Shown here: piece by piece, positions 34,407 to 48,600 of the stretch | How positions within the stretch are numbered: the stretch's first letter is position 1 | Layout of the letters: each line of letters starts with the position of its first letter | From: Choristoneura fumiferana | Taxonomy: Eukaryota; Arthropoda; Insecta; Lepidoptera; Tortricidae | Reading direction: 5' to 3' | DNA: 64,000 nucleotides | NCBI RefSeq assembly: GCF_025370935.1 | Contig: NC_133472.1 | Coordinates: 15,097,863-15,161,862 of the forward strand | Program-made: the position numbers and the translations under genes | Notes under the pieces: model-generated | What the model saw: the letters and a program-made list of their open reading frames with translations, nothing else | What the model was told of the DNA's origin: nothing | Database searches by the model: none

Positions 34407-37400
34407 ATGGGCGGCTGCACCAGAATCCTTCGAGTATGCAAGCCACTGACCCCATCCTGGCACTTGCGGAACTTCAGCTCATCTGCCACTCTACCAGCAG
34501 TACCAGGAGTGCCATATAAACAATTGACTGTTGGCATACCAAAAGAAATATGGCATGAAGAAAAGAGGTTTGTTAATTGCAGATACCTACTTGCTAATAC
34601 AATGCATTTATTTACCACACACCATTTCTTTTTGGAATAAAAATTTGTGTATGAAGAAGTATTTTCTGTATAGGGTTACCTACTTCCTACAATAGACAAC
34701 ATCATAATATTACCTTTTCCAATACTTTTCCTCTTTTTCTTGCTGTTTGTTTTCTACATTTTGTGACCTTATAATACTGACTGCATTTTGTTCTAGTTCA
34801 AACTAATAAAATTATGTTATCATAAGAATGTTTGAACTTATAATTTATATGACTTAAATGACGATGGAGCTATAAAAAGACTAGCTTGCATCCCATAAAG
34901 GTATTTTTATGTGATGTAATGTAATCTTTAGTTTGTAAGAATATATATTAATTAATACCTCATATTTTTTTTAGGGTGGCCATAGTACCAGCTGTAGTTA
35001 GTAAATTAGTGAAGAAAGGTTTTAAGGTTAATGTAGAGGAGAATGCTGGAGCTTTAGCCAGCTTTAATAACAAGGCGTATGAAGAGGCCGGCGCTAAAAT
35101 AACCAAAACAAAGGATACATTCCAAACTGGTATTCAAAATTATAATGTTTTCAAGCACTCAGTAACTTACGGTATCTTTGTTTATTTATTTTACTTGAAT
35201 TGCCTACTTAGCCTTAATATTTTTTATTCTTCCAGATATTGTTCTAAAAGTCCGTCCAGTTATAGACACTGAGGTGCCAAATATAAGAGATGAGAGTACT
35301 TTAATTTCATTCTTGTACCCTGCACAAAACCAAGATTTAATTAAGAAATTGGCCAGCAAAAGGATCAACGCTTTTGGTAATTAAATAATTTTGAATTCCG
35401 TTACTATTATTTAATGCTTAAATATTGCATTCTATTGAATCGGAAATTTCATCAATTTCACTAATTGGTTGTGTAACAGTATCTGGCTTAAGTAAAATAT
35501 TGTATACAATACATTACATACGTAAGTAGCTGACCTGGCGGACTTCGTACAGACAGCCTCACAGACAATGAATGTCGTGTTAACTTTTAGCCAAACTTTT
35601 AATGTAGGATTTTATTAACATCATAAAATGAGTACAATAAATATTAAGTTCAATAGTTTATTACGATAATCTATATAAATAAAACAAAGTCGGGTTAGTT
35701 ACACCATTTATTAACAACAAACATTCATGAACGGCAGGACACATTTTGATGAAATTTTACATGTCTTTGAGATAGTACTAAAATCGATTGAATGATCTGG
35801 AATGATTGAAACTAATCGATTTGACAGTTGATGTCCTTGAGATGGTACTACGTAGCGGACTACCCACAGTTTATTAAATACACAAGAAACATTACCCTCA
35901 TTTTTTGGGTAGTCGGGTAAAAAGTAGCCCCAGGTCCCATGGGTCCCAGTTACCTCCATACTAAATTTTGTCAAAATCTGTCTATCCGTTCTTGAGTTAT
36001 AAATGGTGTAACTAACTAACCCAACTTTTGTTTTATTTTACATACCTACTGCTATTGTTCGTAACTTCAACTGCGTTCAGCGAGACTACATATTTCCGGT
36101 TACAACACACCTCACGCCCTGGAGGAGGTGCGAAAATAAATCATCTTCACTTTACGAGATGGGATTTTTTCTAAATTTACTTGTAAGTTGTACTTTCTTA
36201 TCTACATGATATTTATTTATTTATTTATTATTTATTATAAATTTAGGAGGCATAGCACTGAAACCACGGACAGGGCGAAACTAAAATCAGTCAATCCCAC
36301 TAAAATATTTCATGTAAATTCGCTGCAACACAAATTGCTTCTGGTCTAACCACATACATACCTACTCCCACCGACCTTTGGTAAAATTGCTTAGAATTGC
36401 CTTGAAACATTTGGGCTAAAGTATTGGATTTCTCCTAAAATAGTATCTATACCTTCCTCTGCTAAAGGGCGTACCTACTCAGGCACACCCTAGCGTACGA
36501 CATTTTAGCGTCCATCTCATCGCAAGCCAACTGATAGGGATAAATACTGCGTGTCTAAGACTGAACTTAGCATCCTAGGACCACAGTATGGTTTGACTTG
36601 ACAACTACTACCAATTGCTTGGACTATGCCTGTATCTTGGCATTCGCAAGTATTGTATTATGAAATTTGTTACAGCTATGGACTGCGTACCCCGCATTAG
36701 TCGAGCGCAGGCGTTTGACGCTCTGAGCTCCATGGCAAACGTCGCCGGCTATCGCGCCGTCATCGAGGCCGCGGCCAATTTTCCACGGTTCTTCTCTGGT
36801 ACGAAACAAATACTGTTAAACTAATCTATTTAATTACAAATTCCATATAAATATATTTTAATCTCGAAGTGTTTATGCATACAAGTTATTGCAGCATATT
36901 GTTAAAGGGTACAAGGATTTAAGATCACATCGTTCACCATACTCCTTTCTTATGTAAGGTATCTTTTTTTTGTTCCGGGTAAAGGAAAGGCTTAATGAAT
37001 GTGCGGTGCAGGTCAGATGACGGCGGCGGGGCGCGTCCCGCCGTGCCGCGTGCTGGTGGTGGGCGGCGGCGTGGCGGGGCTGGCGGCGGCTGCCCAGGCG
37101 CGCTGCATGGGCGCCGCCGTGCGCGCCTTCGACACCCGCCCTGCCGTGCGCGAGCAGATCGAGAGTCTCGGCGCGCAGTTCATCACCATGGACTTTAAGG
37201 TACCCATTTTGAATCAGTAAACGCCGCTTTTCCGGTTTTCTTTTATTTATTACAGGGTTACCGGTTTTCGTTTTTTAACAGGAGACGTGAGCGAGACAGT
37301 TACTTAAAGACTACTCTTAAGTATGATACCTACTATTTTCTTGTAACATTGTTACAATACAAATATATGTTGTGTGTTGCAGCGAATTTTGTATCTTTGT

Positions 37401-40400
37401 TGGTAAATCGCTTCATCCAATGCTCAAGAAGTATGCCAGCAGGGTTACTACGAAACTCGAAGTTCGTATCGTACCGTCCCTCTCGCTCTCGTATTATACA
37501 GTATAAGTGTCAGAGGGACCGCACGACACGAACTTCGAGTTTCGTAGTAGCCCTGCAGAGATGACGCCTATAGCCTGCTAGAATGGCTATATCTCTAACT
37601 CATTCAAGGCATGCAGCCAAAACTATTAATCACCTTAAAGAGCAAAATCATTCATGCAATTGAAAAAAAACGATACTACTACGTACTTAATATAAAAAAG
37701 TAAACTTTGTTTCTTGGCGTTTTTGTATGTAGGAGAAAATTGTATTGTGTGTTGTTATTGTTGACAATTACTGAATTAATTCCGAAAATCTTTAATTAAT
37801 AGAAATATACATTATTCCATATTAATAATATAACGCATAATTTTAGTCTTGGATGTTAGATAGTATTTATTGTACACAATATTGTAGGATAGGAATTATT
37901 GTAGGGGTAATATTGAATAAATCTCCTAAATTCATGCTAAGTCGAAATATAACTCAAATATAACGCACGCTCGCACGAACACGAACACGATGTCGCGAGC
38001 AACCACTAGTGGTATATGTATAATTAAAGATAAGTTATTATCATTCATGCACGTGATTTATATAAATCAAGTGTACGATTATGATGATCCACTACAAAAC
38101 ATACGACTTCAGTAGATCGCAAAGAAATCATATAATCGCTTGCGATTGATGCTGAGCTCAAATAATATTACCTCCGCTTCTACACACACTCATTCACCTT
38201 TTTCACGTGCGAGTGTCTATAGTCCATTCAGGATAACATTGGACTCTAAAAGGTCACAGAAGAATAGGTTCTAAACATTTTTTGTGAAGTCGTAATGATG
38301 ATGATGATGATGATGAATAAAAGAAGTAATAAATTGAAGTCATAATTTTGTTTACTTTGTAAGTAGATCAATACGTAATGTACTTACAAAATATCACAAT
38401 ATTACATATATGTAATTTTCTACATTATATTAATTCGATTTATATTTATACATAATTTAATATCTGTGTTTCGTGAACTCATTCCCTATTTAAAAATATT
38501 CTCCTCTTAGTTTCTGCTATAAAGCGCAAGCTTTTTTCAATTCCAAATTTCATCAAATTTGGTGCAGTGCTTTAGTTGTGAAAGGTTAACTATTCGTATA
38601 TGAATTGGGTCATCACATTTTGATCCAAACTGGCGATTAATAGCTATAAATAATGTACACAATATTTCTTGAGTCACCAATATTATAAACGTTCCGTTTC
38701 TTGCAGAATGTTCTTTACCTCTGCCTCTTTACGAGTAGGTATTTTATAGGAAGACGTTTCTGTTTTTAACAAAATAGTAAAAGTTTTTATTGTATTTAAA
38801 TGATTATATGAAAAAAAAAGCAAGGTTAATCTCACTAATATTCATTATAATTGAGAAAGATTGTAAATCTGTATGTTTGTTTGTTAGCTACCACTTCACG
38901 TCTTAACCGCTGAACCGATTTAGGTGAAATTCGGTATACAGATAGTACAAGTCCCGGGGAAGGACATAGAATAGTTTTTATCCCAGAAAATTGCATAGTT
39001 CCCGCGGGTTAGCAATAAACGATTCTACGTAAACGGAGTCGCGGGCAACAGTTAATTAATGAATAATTGAAACCAATATTGACGTCTTCGATATTTTAAT
39101 TAGAATTAAGTTTAGACCGTATACTAAAAAAAATGCAATTTGTTAAATGACTTCCTAAAGCGTGCATTATAAAGAACCTATTTTCCTTCTGTCCATTCTT
39201 ATATTGAACAGACTGTAGACTGTTATTATTATTTATTTAAGATAAATAGCTGCATATAATTATATGGTGATTGATCTAAGGTCAACTTCATCAAGATTAC
39301 AGTTTTTTTTTTAATAAAAGCGTGTGGCATTAGAATGTACTTAGGCCTGTACCTAAGTACAGTTAAGTTAAGATAAGAATAAGTATTCACATAAGTGTGC
39401 AAAAATACGTGTTTAACTGAAACACATACTATACGTACCTCATCATTATTAGCATTGCTTAGCCCTTAGCATATTGCGAGCTGCATTTCCGGTTGCAATC
39501 ACCTAGATAAAAAAATATTTTTATAAAAAACAAGCAGACTATCAAGTGTATCTATTAGAACTAGACTCAACACTAAGTGTAAATTGGACCATGTTACTAA
39601 GTATAACGGTAACCTATATCACTACTAACATATCAAACCAGCTGGCAAATCCATTGATTCGCCGGCCGATACGGCCTACACTCGACAAAAATGTCTCATA
39701 TGAATTCAATTATTGTTGAGTCTCAAACTAAAAAACTTTTTTTATTGTTTCTGAAACATTAAAAACCTTTTTTCAACCGACGAAAAAAAACGGAGGAGGT
39801 TTGTATGTATGACCACGCATAACTTTTTACAGAGTAGTCCGATTTAGATGATTCTTTTTTTATTGGAAAGCGTATACCCCGAGAGTGGTCCCATTTAAAT
39901 TTGAAAAAAAATATTCCTACCCTAAGGGCAAGAAAACAGGGGATGATTGATTGTTCAGTCACTGATTGTACTGTATGACCAGGCATAACTTTTTACAGAG
40001 TAGTCTGATTTTCATAATTCTTTTTTTAATGGATAGGGTATACCTTGAAGTTGGTATTATATAAATTTGCAAATAAAAATTACCCCAAGGGTAGGAAAAA
40101 AGTATAAAATAAAAAAAAACAACCAAAAAATTGAACCGCCGAAAAAACTGAAAAGCAAAAAATAATACTTTTTTTGTTTTTTTCCGTAATCTAGGTACCA
40201 GTTTGAAGTCAGTGCCTCAGCACTAGCCAGGAGGAGAGGACCTATAGTCGTCTAGCTGATGGGCTTCTATCAGTCCTCCTGGCTCGTGCTGAGGCATCGA
40301 CTTGAAACTGGTACCTAGATTAAGGTCAAACAAAAAGGTATTATTTTTTGCTTTTCAGTTTTTTCGGCGGTTCGATTTTTATGTTATTATTGTGTCTGAA

Positions 40401-43400
40401 GCAGCTTGTGGTGCTTTTGGTGAAAAAATGCATCTGCAGTTTTATTAAACGAAAAAAGGCGAAAAAAGCATAAAAAAATATTGGAATAAAATTAAATGTC
40501 ATAATATATTTTTTACTTCACATGCTCATAAAGTTGGTATTTATGCTAGATCTAGGCGACGTACAATTAGTTTTTATGCTCTAGCACATAAAGTAAAATC
40601 TTCGTCTAAGACCAAGCTGTCAACAGCCACAAACAAAAAAGTACTATATATTTTTTAATATTTTTTATTTTATGTAAAACTAAAAATCAATGAAAGTAAC
40701 TCAATAAAGCTAAACATTTATAATTATATAGCAAAGCATAAAAATTAAAGGTACCTACCTAGTAAGTGAACAAATGTTTCCACTGTTGCTGTTTCATTTC
40801 CTCTCAATCGAAGTGAAAAGCAGGGTTTTACACTCGAGCATTAAACCCATTTTCCCCTCGACGTGTCTATCCACCCTCGCCGTACCGACTCGGGTGGTTA
40901 TATGAACATCTCGGTTAAAATGGCTCGTTTTATGCTCTTGTTGTACAATCTACTATTGAATGATTTGCAATTCTAATATTTCATAAAAGTCTATTCTAAT
41001 TTAGTTTTTTTCCTTCACCATTTTTGAGAAAGCTTTATATTAGTCTCGGCTGGAATTTAGCAATTGCTGGCTGCGTATTAGTTAAACGGACGAGCTCGTC
41101 CGTTTAATACTCATACCCAGCTGGCAATTGCCGGCTTCCATGCCACGACACTAATCTACTATTAAACTGTTATTGTACTAGGCAATCCGACTCTAAATGC
41201 GTTACTTACGACTAAGAATAAAATAATGCACGGCGCTATCTCATACTCGTTGTAAGACATTCTATTAAAAAAACAGTTGTTTAATGAATAACGTAATTAC
41301 CTACTGGGAATTATGTAAATATTAAACACAATCAAAATTGTCATTGCTTTTCGCATGAATCAATAGAAGGCGTTACGGTAAATATGGTAAAATGCACACA
41401 TTTTCACGGTTAAACATGGTATATATTGTAAATTATTATAGTCGTAACGTAACGAACTAGGTACCTGACGCGGCTTCAAGTCTTAATACCTATTCAAAAC
41501 ACGTTTTTGCAGTGCGCTATGTGGTTCAAGGATAAATAAATTGTATTATTTTTGCCTTTACTATTTTTATTATAAAAACTAATTAGTGATCGTAAATGTT
41601 GTAAAGGATTTATTTGATGGTTTGTTGTTTATCAATTTCTTTCTCTTTCTACGACAATTTTGTTTGTGAGTTCAAATGTTCGTTCACAAGTCCTATAAAA
41701 AAGACGGTCGTTTCTGACCTTTGGTTGTAACTTACAGTAATATCGAAATTTCTCTCAATGAGAGAGAGGTCTTATTTATGAAAATACGAACTTTTTCGGT
41801 CCATATCTGTATCTGTCTGTGCTAGTGCCAAGTACGGCGCTTACAGATGCCAACAAAAGCAAAACGTCTAAAAAGGTATTAAATAATAATTGGTAGTTTG
41901 AAAAAGATAAAATTATTTATTTTTAATGGTTCAATCAATTCGGGGTGAAAATGACGCACGCTGGGAGCCGTGACGTTGCCCGATTGTATTGAGATGGTTA
42001 CTGGGTGCTATTTTTGTCCATTTAGCCATGATAATGTGCAATAAGTAGTTAAAATACCGGTGATCCTCCTCGGGATTTCAGAACGCTGATACCTAGATAG
42101 TATGCAATGTCTTATTTGCGAAACGAACACGCTTTTTTGGTTTTTATCAGTAGCATAATTATTATTTATTACGAATACTTAGTGTTATTATCGTACTTAA
42201 TTTAAAATGGCTACGGCGTAATGTACCTACACAATAAACACTGTAACACGAGTGATATCTAGGTGTTCTAGATATGCTGGTCACGTATATTAGTTTGATC
42301 TAGTTATTCACACAATTTGCGGCATTGTCACTGACTCCAGTTAGGTATATAATATATGTATAATTATTAAATGAACAAATAATACCACGCCCTGATAAGT
42401 ATTTTGTAGATATGAGATATTTTCACTTGAATGTTATGGTCTAGTGTACCTACATACATTCCTTTGGCTTCTATAAACTCGTTTACTATTCGCAATCAAG
42501 CCCAATTAATGCTTTCAATTAAAAGGAGTCTCTTGATGATCAATGTTACTACGTCAAATAGTCAAAATACCATAAACGGGACTTACGAGTAGCACGCTAA
42601 CACACGAGTAATATTTACCTCGACGTTTCGACCACATTACAGTGGCCGTGGTCACCGTGGTGTCAAGTGTCCCAGATATTTATTTATATTTATTTAATAC
42701 ATTATATCAAAAATAGTTATGCTAATTGTACTTTAGATAAAATTAGCGTTATATCATTAGTTTATTATAGGAAATATGTATTATAATTAAAGTATGTTAA
42801 ATTAAATGTTATGCGATGTAATGATTATTATATAAAACGATAATTATATAATTTGCAAATATATTATTTGTTCTTATACGATTCAACGATTATATCAAAT
42901 AAGCGTTATTGGGACTAAAATTATACTTATAAAAAAAAACTAGACGCTTGTCGTTTTTCACTTTGAATCTGCATTTGCGTGTGACATTTAATAAACGGCT
43001 TTAATTTAAATATACCTCATGTGAGACAAACAACATATTCCAAAAAAAAAATATTATTGACTTTTGAATTTTGCAATAGGATACGTTCTATAATGAGATG
43101 GGTATAGAAGTGAAGGGAATACAAAGATTAGTACAAGAGAGATCCTTTATCTCTGTTACCCTCGCACGCGTTAGAGTATGCCTGCCTGAGACCCTACTAC
43201 GAAGTGCATAATTCGAACTTCATTTCGTGCCATCCCGCTCACGCTAATATGATTTAACACGAGAGTGAGAGAGATGATATGATACGAACTTCGATTTTTG
43301 AATTCCGTTGTAGCGCCCCTGGTCAATGACACCAGACCAGACTCGATAGCAAACCGGCTTCTGCGTTTTTGCCGGCTGTAGTCATTTTTTTAAATGGTTG

Positions 43401-45671
43401 GCTATATATGGATATATATATTTTTGATACTTGTTTAATTAGGAGGGTTCGTAAAATGCGAGCATTTTATCCCTCGAATTAGGCGATGAATTAAACTGTC
43501 TGTCAAATATAAACAGACCAAAGCGGTTTGACTTTAGAGTGGCAATAAATAATAGACTTGGAAACATACATTATAGATATAAATTTGATAGTGATGTCGC
43601 TGGCTTAACGACGATTTTGTATACATTTATAAAATGGATTGAGTTATGTCCATTAGAATGATTAGGATGATTAGGTACATCTCTGATTGCGCTGAAGCAG
43701 TAAAGCAACTTTTGTTTGCTTTTGGCTATGCTTTTGCTCAACGTTGAATAAATAACAACTCAAATATGGTTACACCTACAAGGTCGCCGGTATCGCGCAC
43801 AAAATGTAGTTACCCGTAATATCAGTAGATTATTAAAATAAAAGTAAACCATCGATTAACTACTTATCAATCATATTTAAGTAATTTTATCTGTACAATA
43901 ATTGAAAGTAAACTTTCTATCTTCTAATTGCATTAGAATTCCAGGAGCTATCTTGTATTGCCGCATTATTATCTTGCAGCGTTGCGATTATCGTATTCTT
44001 CGCAGTAAATACCTTATCAATAATCTCCTCATTTTTTTGAAGTCGGTTAAAAAAGTGATCTTATCAAACTAAGAAAAATATGAAAAAATATTATTGCTAC
44101 TACTGCCGATTTATTAGGTATTTTAAAATTTTCACCGATACATAGTGAAACTGATAGCATGAACTGAGAGTCATATTTTTAAGCGATATAACAACTTTCC
44201 GCTTTTCACATTGTAATTCAACTATAGACTGAGGAAGGAACGACGGGAAGGAGTGACATTGTTTTCGAGGCTGACGTTTACTCTCCACTTTTCATTTGTT
44301 TGTGCTTTAGCTCAGAGATAGCTTAGAGACTCAGTGGAAATAAACTTCAAACAAAAATTACATTCATCCCCTATACCATACGTAGCCAATACGTAACATG
44401 GCAATGATTTTGATTTGGAAGATTTTTGTTTTAGATTTCAGACTCTTAAGTTTTAAAGATGTTTCTTTGTCCTATGGCCTCTCAAACAGAGAGAAGTGGT
44501 TTGAGCTTGGGCTCCGACCTCCATAATTTTTCGAAAAAAACTACACCGGTGGCGAAGCCGCGGGCACCAGCTAGTTATATATAATTGGCATAGTTACTAA
44601 TTGCTAATTGGCACAAGTAAAGTATTTTTCCTTCAACTTCTCTGGGAGTAGGTTATACAACATTACCCTCCGGCGAAAGCCAAGGGCTATAAATATAGAT
44701 TCACTTTGAGGAAGGTTTGCATGATGTATAATTAGGCATTTTCAAGCAGGGCCCAATCCATAATTTAATTATAATATTATAAATGCGAAAGTGTGTTTGT
44801 ATGTTTGTCCGTCTTTCACGCCGTAACGGAGCGACGGATCGACGTGATTTTTGGCATAGATATAGTTAATGGGCCCGAGAGTGACATAGGCTACTTTTTA
44901 TCCCAGAAAAATGCACAGTTCCCGAGGGAACAACAGCGCGCGATAACCGAATTCCACGCGGGCGGAGCCGCGGGCAAAAGCTAGTTGCATAATAAAGTAC
45001 GAACTAATAATATTAGTGAATTTCAATACAAAATCGCTAATACTATTAGCTTGTATTTTATTATGCAAGCGGGCCCAGGTGGTGTGAAAAATAAATAACC
45101 ACATTTGCTACTTCTTCGGTAGATTAATATTGACTGAAGTAATTACATTGTAATTTGAACACAGGAAGATGGAGCGGGGGAAGGTGGCTACGCCAAAGAA
45201 ATGAGTGAGGAGTTCCTAAACGCGGAAAGAGCTCTTCTAGGAAAAGAAACAAGGACCTCCGACGTCGTTATTAGTACTGCTCTCATTCCGGGGAAACCTG
45301 CACCTTTGCTCATTTTAGAGGTAAGTTTTCTAAAGATTAAAAATAATTGTATATTTATAGAGAACTAATATAAGTCATGTGAGAGTATTTTGGCGCTTGT
45401 GATATCGTGATATTGGATTGTGACAGAAAAGTCTTATGACAAGTTCATGTTTAAATATCATATCAGGATGCGGTTCGCGATATGGCACCGGGCAGCGTAA
45501 TCGTGGACCTCGCGGCAGAGATGGGTGGCAACGTGCAAACGACGCAGAAGGGCGTCATCACGGCAGTGCACGGCGTGACGCACATCGGCCTCACCGACCT
45601 GCCCAGCCGTATGCCTGCACACGCCTCCACACTCTACGCTAACAATATCTCTGGATTACTCTTTAGCATGG
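34407..45671 (+). CDS. Nnt: Nnt exons 1-7: presequence and NAD-binding domain I
   Basis: Exons: 34407-34567, 34975-35129, 35236-35376, 36676-36798, 37012-37199, 45165-45320 and 45467-45671 (residues 1-376). After the presequence, TVGIPKEIWHEEKRVAIVP opens the alanine-dehydrogenase-like fold. VRPVIDTEVPNIRDESTLIS and RISRAQAFDALSSMANVAGY follow, then the Rossmann loop VLVVGGGVAGLAAAAQARCM with AFDTRPAVREQIESLGAQF in exon 5. EDGAGEGGYAKEMSEEFL and SDVVISTALIPGKPAP lie in exon 6, and VDLAAEMGGN and GVTHIGLTDLPSRM in exon 7. Exon 5 is extremely GC-rich while exons 2 and 3 are AT-rich. Confidence 0.97.
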
Positions 45672-48600
45672 GTAAATATTTTAACTGATTTCTTACTTTC
45701 TTATTTTCTCAGTGTTATAAGAACTTTTTATGCTTGTTTCACCACCTATGATAAATTTTATGTGACAGATATATGTATGTGATACCACCGGCCAAAACAA
45801 ACAGGCTGCATAATAGATATTTGTAAAATATGATCAAAGAGTCCAGCTCTAAGGTCTTGAGTCTTTTAAATATCGAATCGATAACATCTTCAATTAGGTA
45901 CAGTCAACTACAAAGAAGATACTGCCAATGTTACAAAAATATGTATACACGACTTTAAGGTCGTATATGTTTTTGTAACTTTGGCCGTATCGATATCTTG
46001 GTATTTAGTTGACTGTACAATATATTTTATTCTGAAACATCCAAAGAAATGTCTTCCTTATCTTCGTGATCATAGTACGAAAAGTACGTCTTTGTATAGC
46101 ACTTATTGAAGATTCGTTCTAATTTCAAATTAGAGGATAGTAATGGAATTTCATACAAAATTGCCGGCCATGGCAAGCAAAGAGATCTTTTGTTTCAGTA
46201 GGTTTTTATTTCTTTTATTGACTATCTATATCTATAATAAAAAAACTTAGTTCGCGTATGTGTATTTACTTTTTAATTTCTTATTATGATGACCAGGTGG
46301 CCAAGTGGTTAGAGAACCCGACTATGAAGCTTAAGGTCCCGGGTTGGAATCCCGGCCGGGGCAGATATTTGTATGAATAATACGAATGTTTGTTCTCGGG
46401 TCTTGGATGTTTAATATGTATTTTTTATCTGTTTAAGTATGTTTATCCGTTGCCTAGTGTCCATAGTACACTTTGCTTAGTTTGGGACTAGGTCAATTGG
46501 TGTCAAGTGTACCATGATATTTATTTATTTATTTGACTACATTATTTAATTAGATTAAATTCAATATAATAAACAAATATTAACATTATTATTATATATA
46601 ACCAATTACTAAGGTAACGTCATTTTTTAATAAATAAAATCATCACAAGATTTGGTGGCAAGAACATTAACCCGAAAAGCTTACAAAATAAAAAATATAA
46701 AAAAAAATTGAACCGACTACAAAAACCGGCCAAGAGCGTTTCGGACACGCCCGAATTAGGGTTCCGTAGCCATCACGAAAAAAATAAGTATAGTAAATTA
46801 AGTATAGTATAGTAAATTTATTGTACCATTTTATCGCCATAGTTTACATAAATATCCGTGCAAAATTGCAGCTTTCTATCATTGATAGTCTCTGAGCGAA
46901 GCCCTCGGATGGACGGACAGACAGACAGACATGGCGAAACTATAAAGGTTCCGTTTTTGCCATTTTGGCTCCGGAACCCTAAAAACCATGAAAATAATTT
47001 TCTACCAGTCTGAAGTCGGTTGGTGCCTCAGCACGAGCCAGCAGGAGTGGACCTATAGTCATCTACCTCACCTACGAAGTTTATATTGGGTTTCATAACT
47101 CCTGCTGGCTCGTGCTGAGGCACCGACCGACTTCAGACTGGTAGAAAATTATTTTCATGGTTTTTTGTAGTTAGTTCAATTATTATTATTATTATTTTCA
47201 CGCTTTTTAGTGTAAATAATCCAAGATACAATAGTTTAATATCAACTGCTCGTCACCTTTTAGGAAAGATTGCTTTTTCCGATGCTGAGACATTCATTAT
47301 TGAGGAGTCCTGCCACCACCCGTTTTACCATATGCATTACGAGGAGCATAACTTGCTTAGCAACTGTTTCAACGTAATTAAAATACTTGTACTTTAGTAG
47401 TAACTCCAACGGTAAACTGTGGTCTTCATCATCAGTTCCACTTCACCAAATGATGATTTTCAAGAGCAAATGCACGAGTTACTACTAAATATATCGAATT
47501 TACTATAGGTGTCCCTACAAAATTTGAAAAGTTCTCTCGATTTCCTTACGATCCAATCATCAGGTCCAGAGTTGGTGCTTATGGTACCTAATTGAAGACA
47601 TTCATAGACGAACGCGAAAAAAAAATTCACATCAGTTCATAAATGACGGAGTTCTGAGGTAACAAACAAAAAAAAAACCGAATTGATAACCTACTCCTTT
47701 TTAGAAGTCGGTTAAAAATAGTTGAAAAAGAGTATTTAGGAATAGGAAAATAAAAACTTATACGGATTATACCTAAAACGCGTGGTTTTTAATTAAAATA
47801 AGTGCTATTGTTTCCGATATGAGTTCATCAAGTGATATGGTATTATTTCCTTGGATTTATTTGAGAAAAGCACTATACAAGCCTCGTCCGCGAACAGGGA
47901 TTGTCGCAATCCCCTATTTCGCGGTGTCTGAAGTAATGTACTATTAATTGTTTTGTTTTTCCTCTGGGCGTACCGCTCCCAACCCACTAGCAGCCACCAC
48001 GAGTGCCAATAGCTGCCCCTTTTATTACTGTATCCAACCCGAGGGCCGCTTTTGCGCTTCATCATCATCATCATCATCGTCGTATTAGCTGTAGGACGTC
48101 CACAGTTGGACATAATCCTCTCCCACGCGCGCCACGCTTACCAAGCTCAAACATATGATTGGTCGTGTGGCTTGGCGTGGGCTCGGAGGAGCTTTTCGCT
48201 GCGTTCTGTCGAATGTTTGCGTTTGGACACATCAAAAGGCTGGTGCGAGTAGCGCTTGAGTCCCGCTTACAAGGTGGCCACTTATAGCAGCGTTTAAGAT
48301 AGGGTCTGGGATGGGAACGCTTATTAAGTCGGCAAGCGTGTAACTTGTCATGACAAAAAACATAACAATGACTTAACTGGTTTGTTTGTGTTAGGTACCG
48401 ACGATCACTTCAACATCGACTTAAAGGACGAGGTTACGCGCGGCTCGATCGTGCTTAAAGCAGGCGAGCTGCTGTGGCCGGCGCCGCCACCGCCCAGCAT
48501 GCCGCCTGCGCAGGCCGAGGTCGCCGCCGCCGCGCAACCTGTCAAAGTCGAACCGCCTAGCCCCTTTAACATCACACTAAAAGACTCCTTCATGTATTCT

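Larger units (their letters stand above)
37200..45164. other. Nnt intron 5 (8 kb)
   Basis: No exon is supported here, since exon 5 joins exon 6 in phase and restores the family sequence. It holds hairpin elements (37442-37553, 40133-40373, 43192-43319), SINE-like copies (38840-39060, 44766-44988), a 26-base perfect palindrome (41082-41107) inside a longer imperfect one (about 41043-41155), a repeat tail at about 42615-42700 (GACGTTTCGACCACATTACA) and an imperfect hairpin at 44987-45066. Elsewhere it is AT-rich. Confidence 0.7.

Noticed and set aside
46298..46360. tRNA gene
   Set aside because: The A and B boxes are present but the arms do not form a full cloverleaf, and the sequence continues into a SINE body and ATTT tail.
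47263..47402. Possible Nnt exon after a CACCTTTTAG acceptor
   Set aside because: The translation (KIAFSDAETFIIEESCHHPF) does not match Nnt, and exon 7 joins exon 8 at 48395 in phase with the family sequence.
48052..48252. Frames over the CATCAT tract in Nnt intron 7
   Set aside because: They correspond to a LINE 3'-end fragment with a trinucleotide tail, not to a gene.
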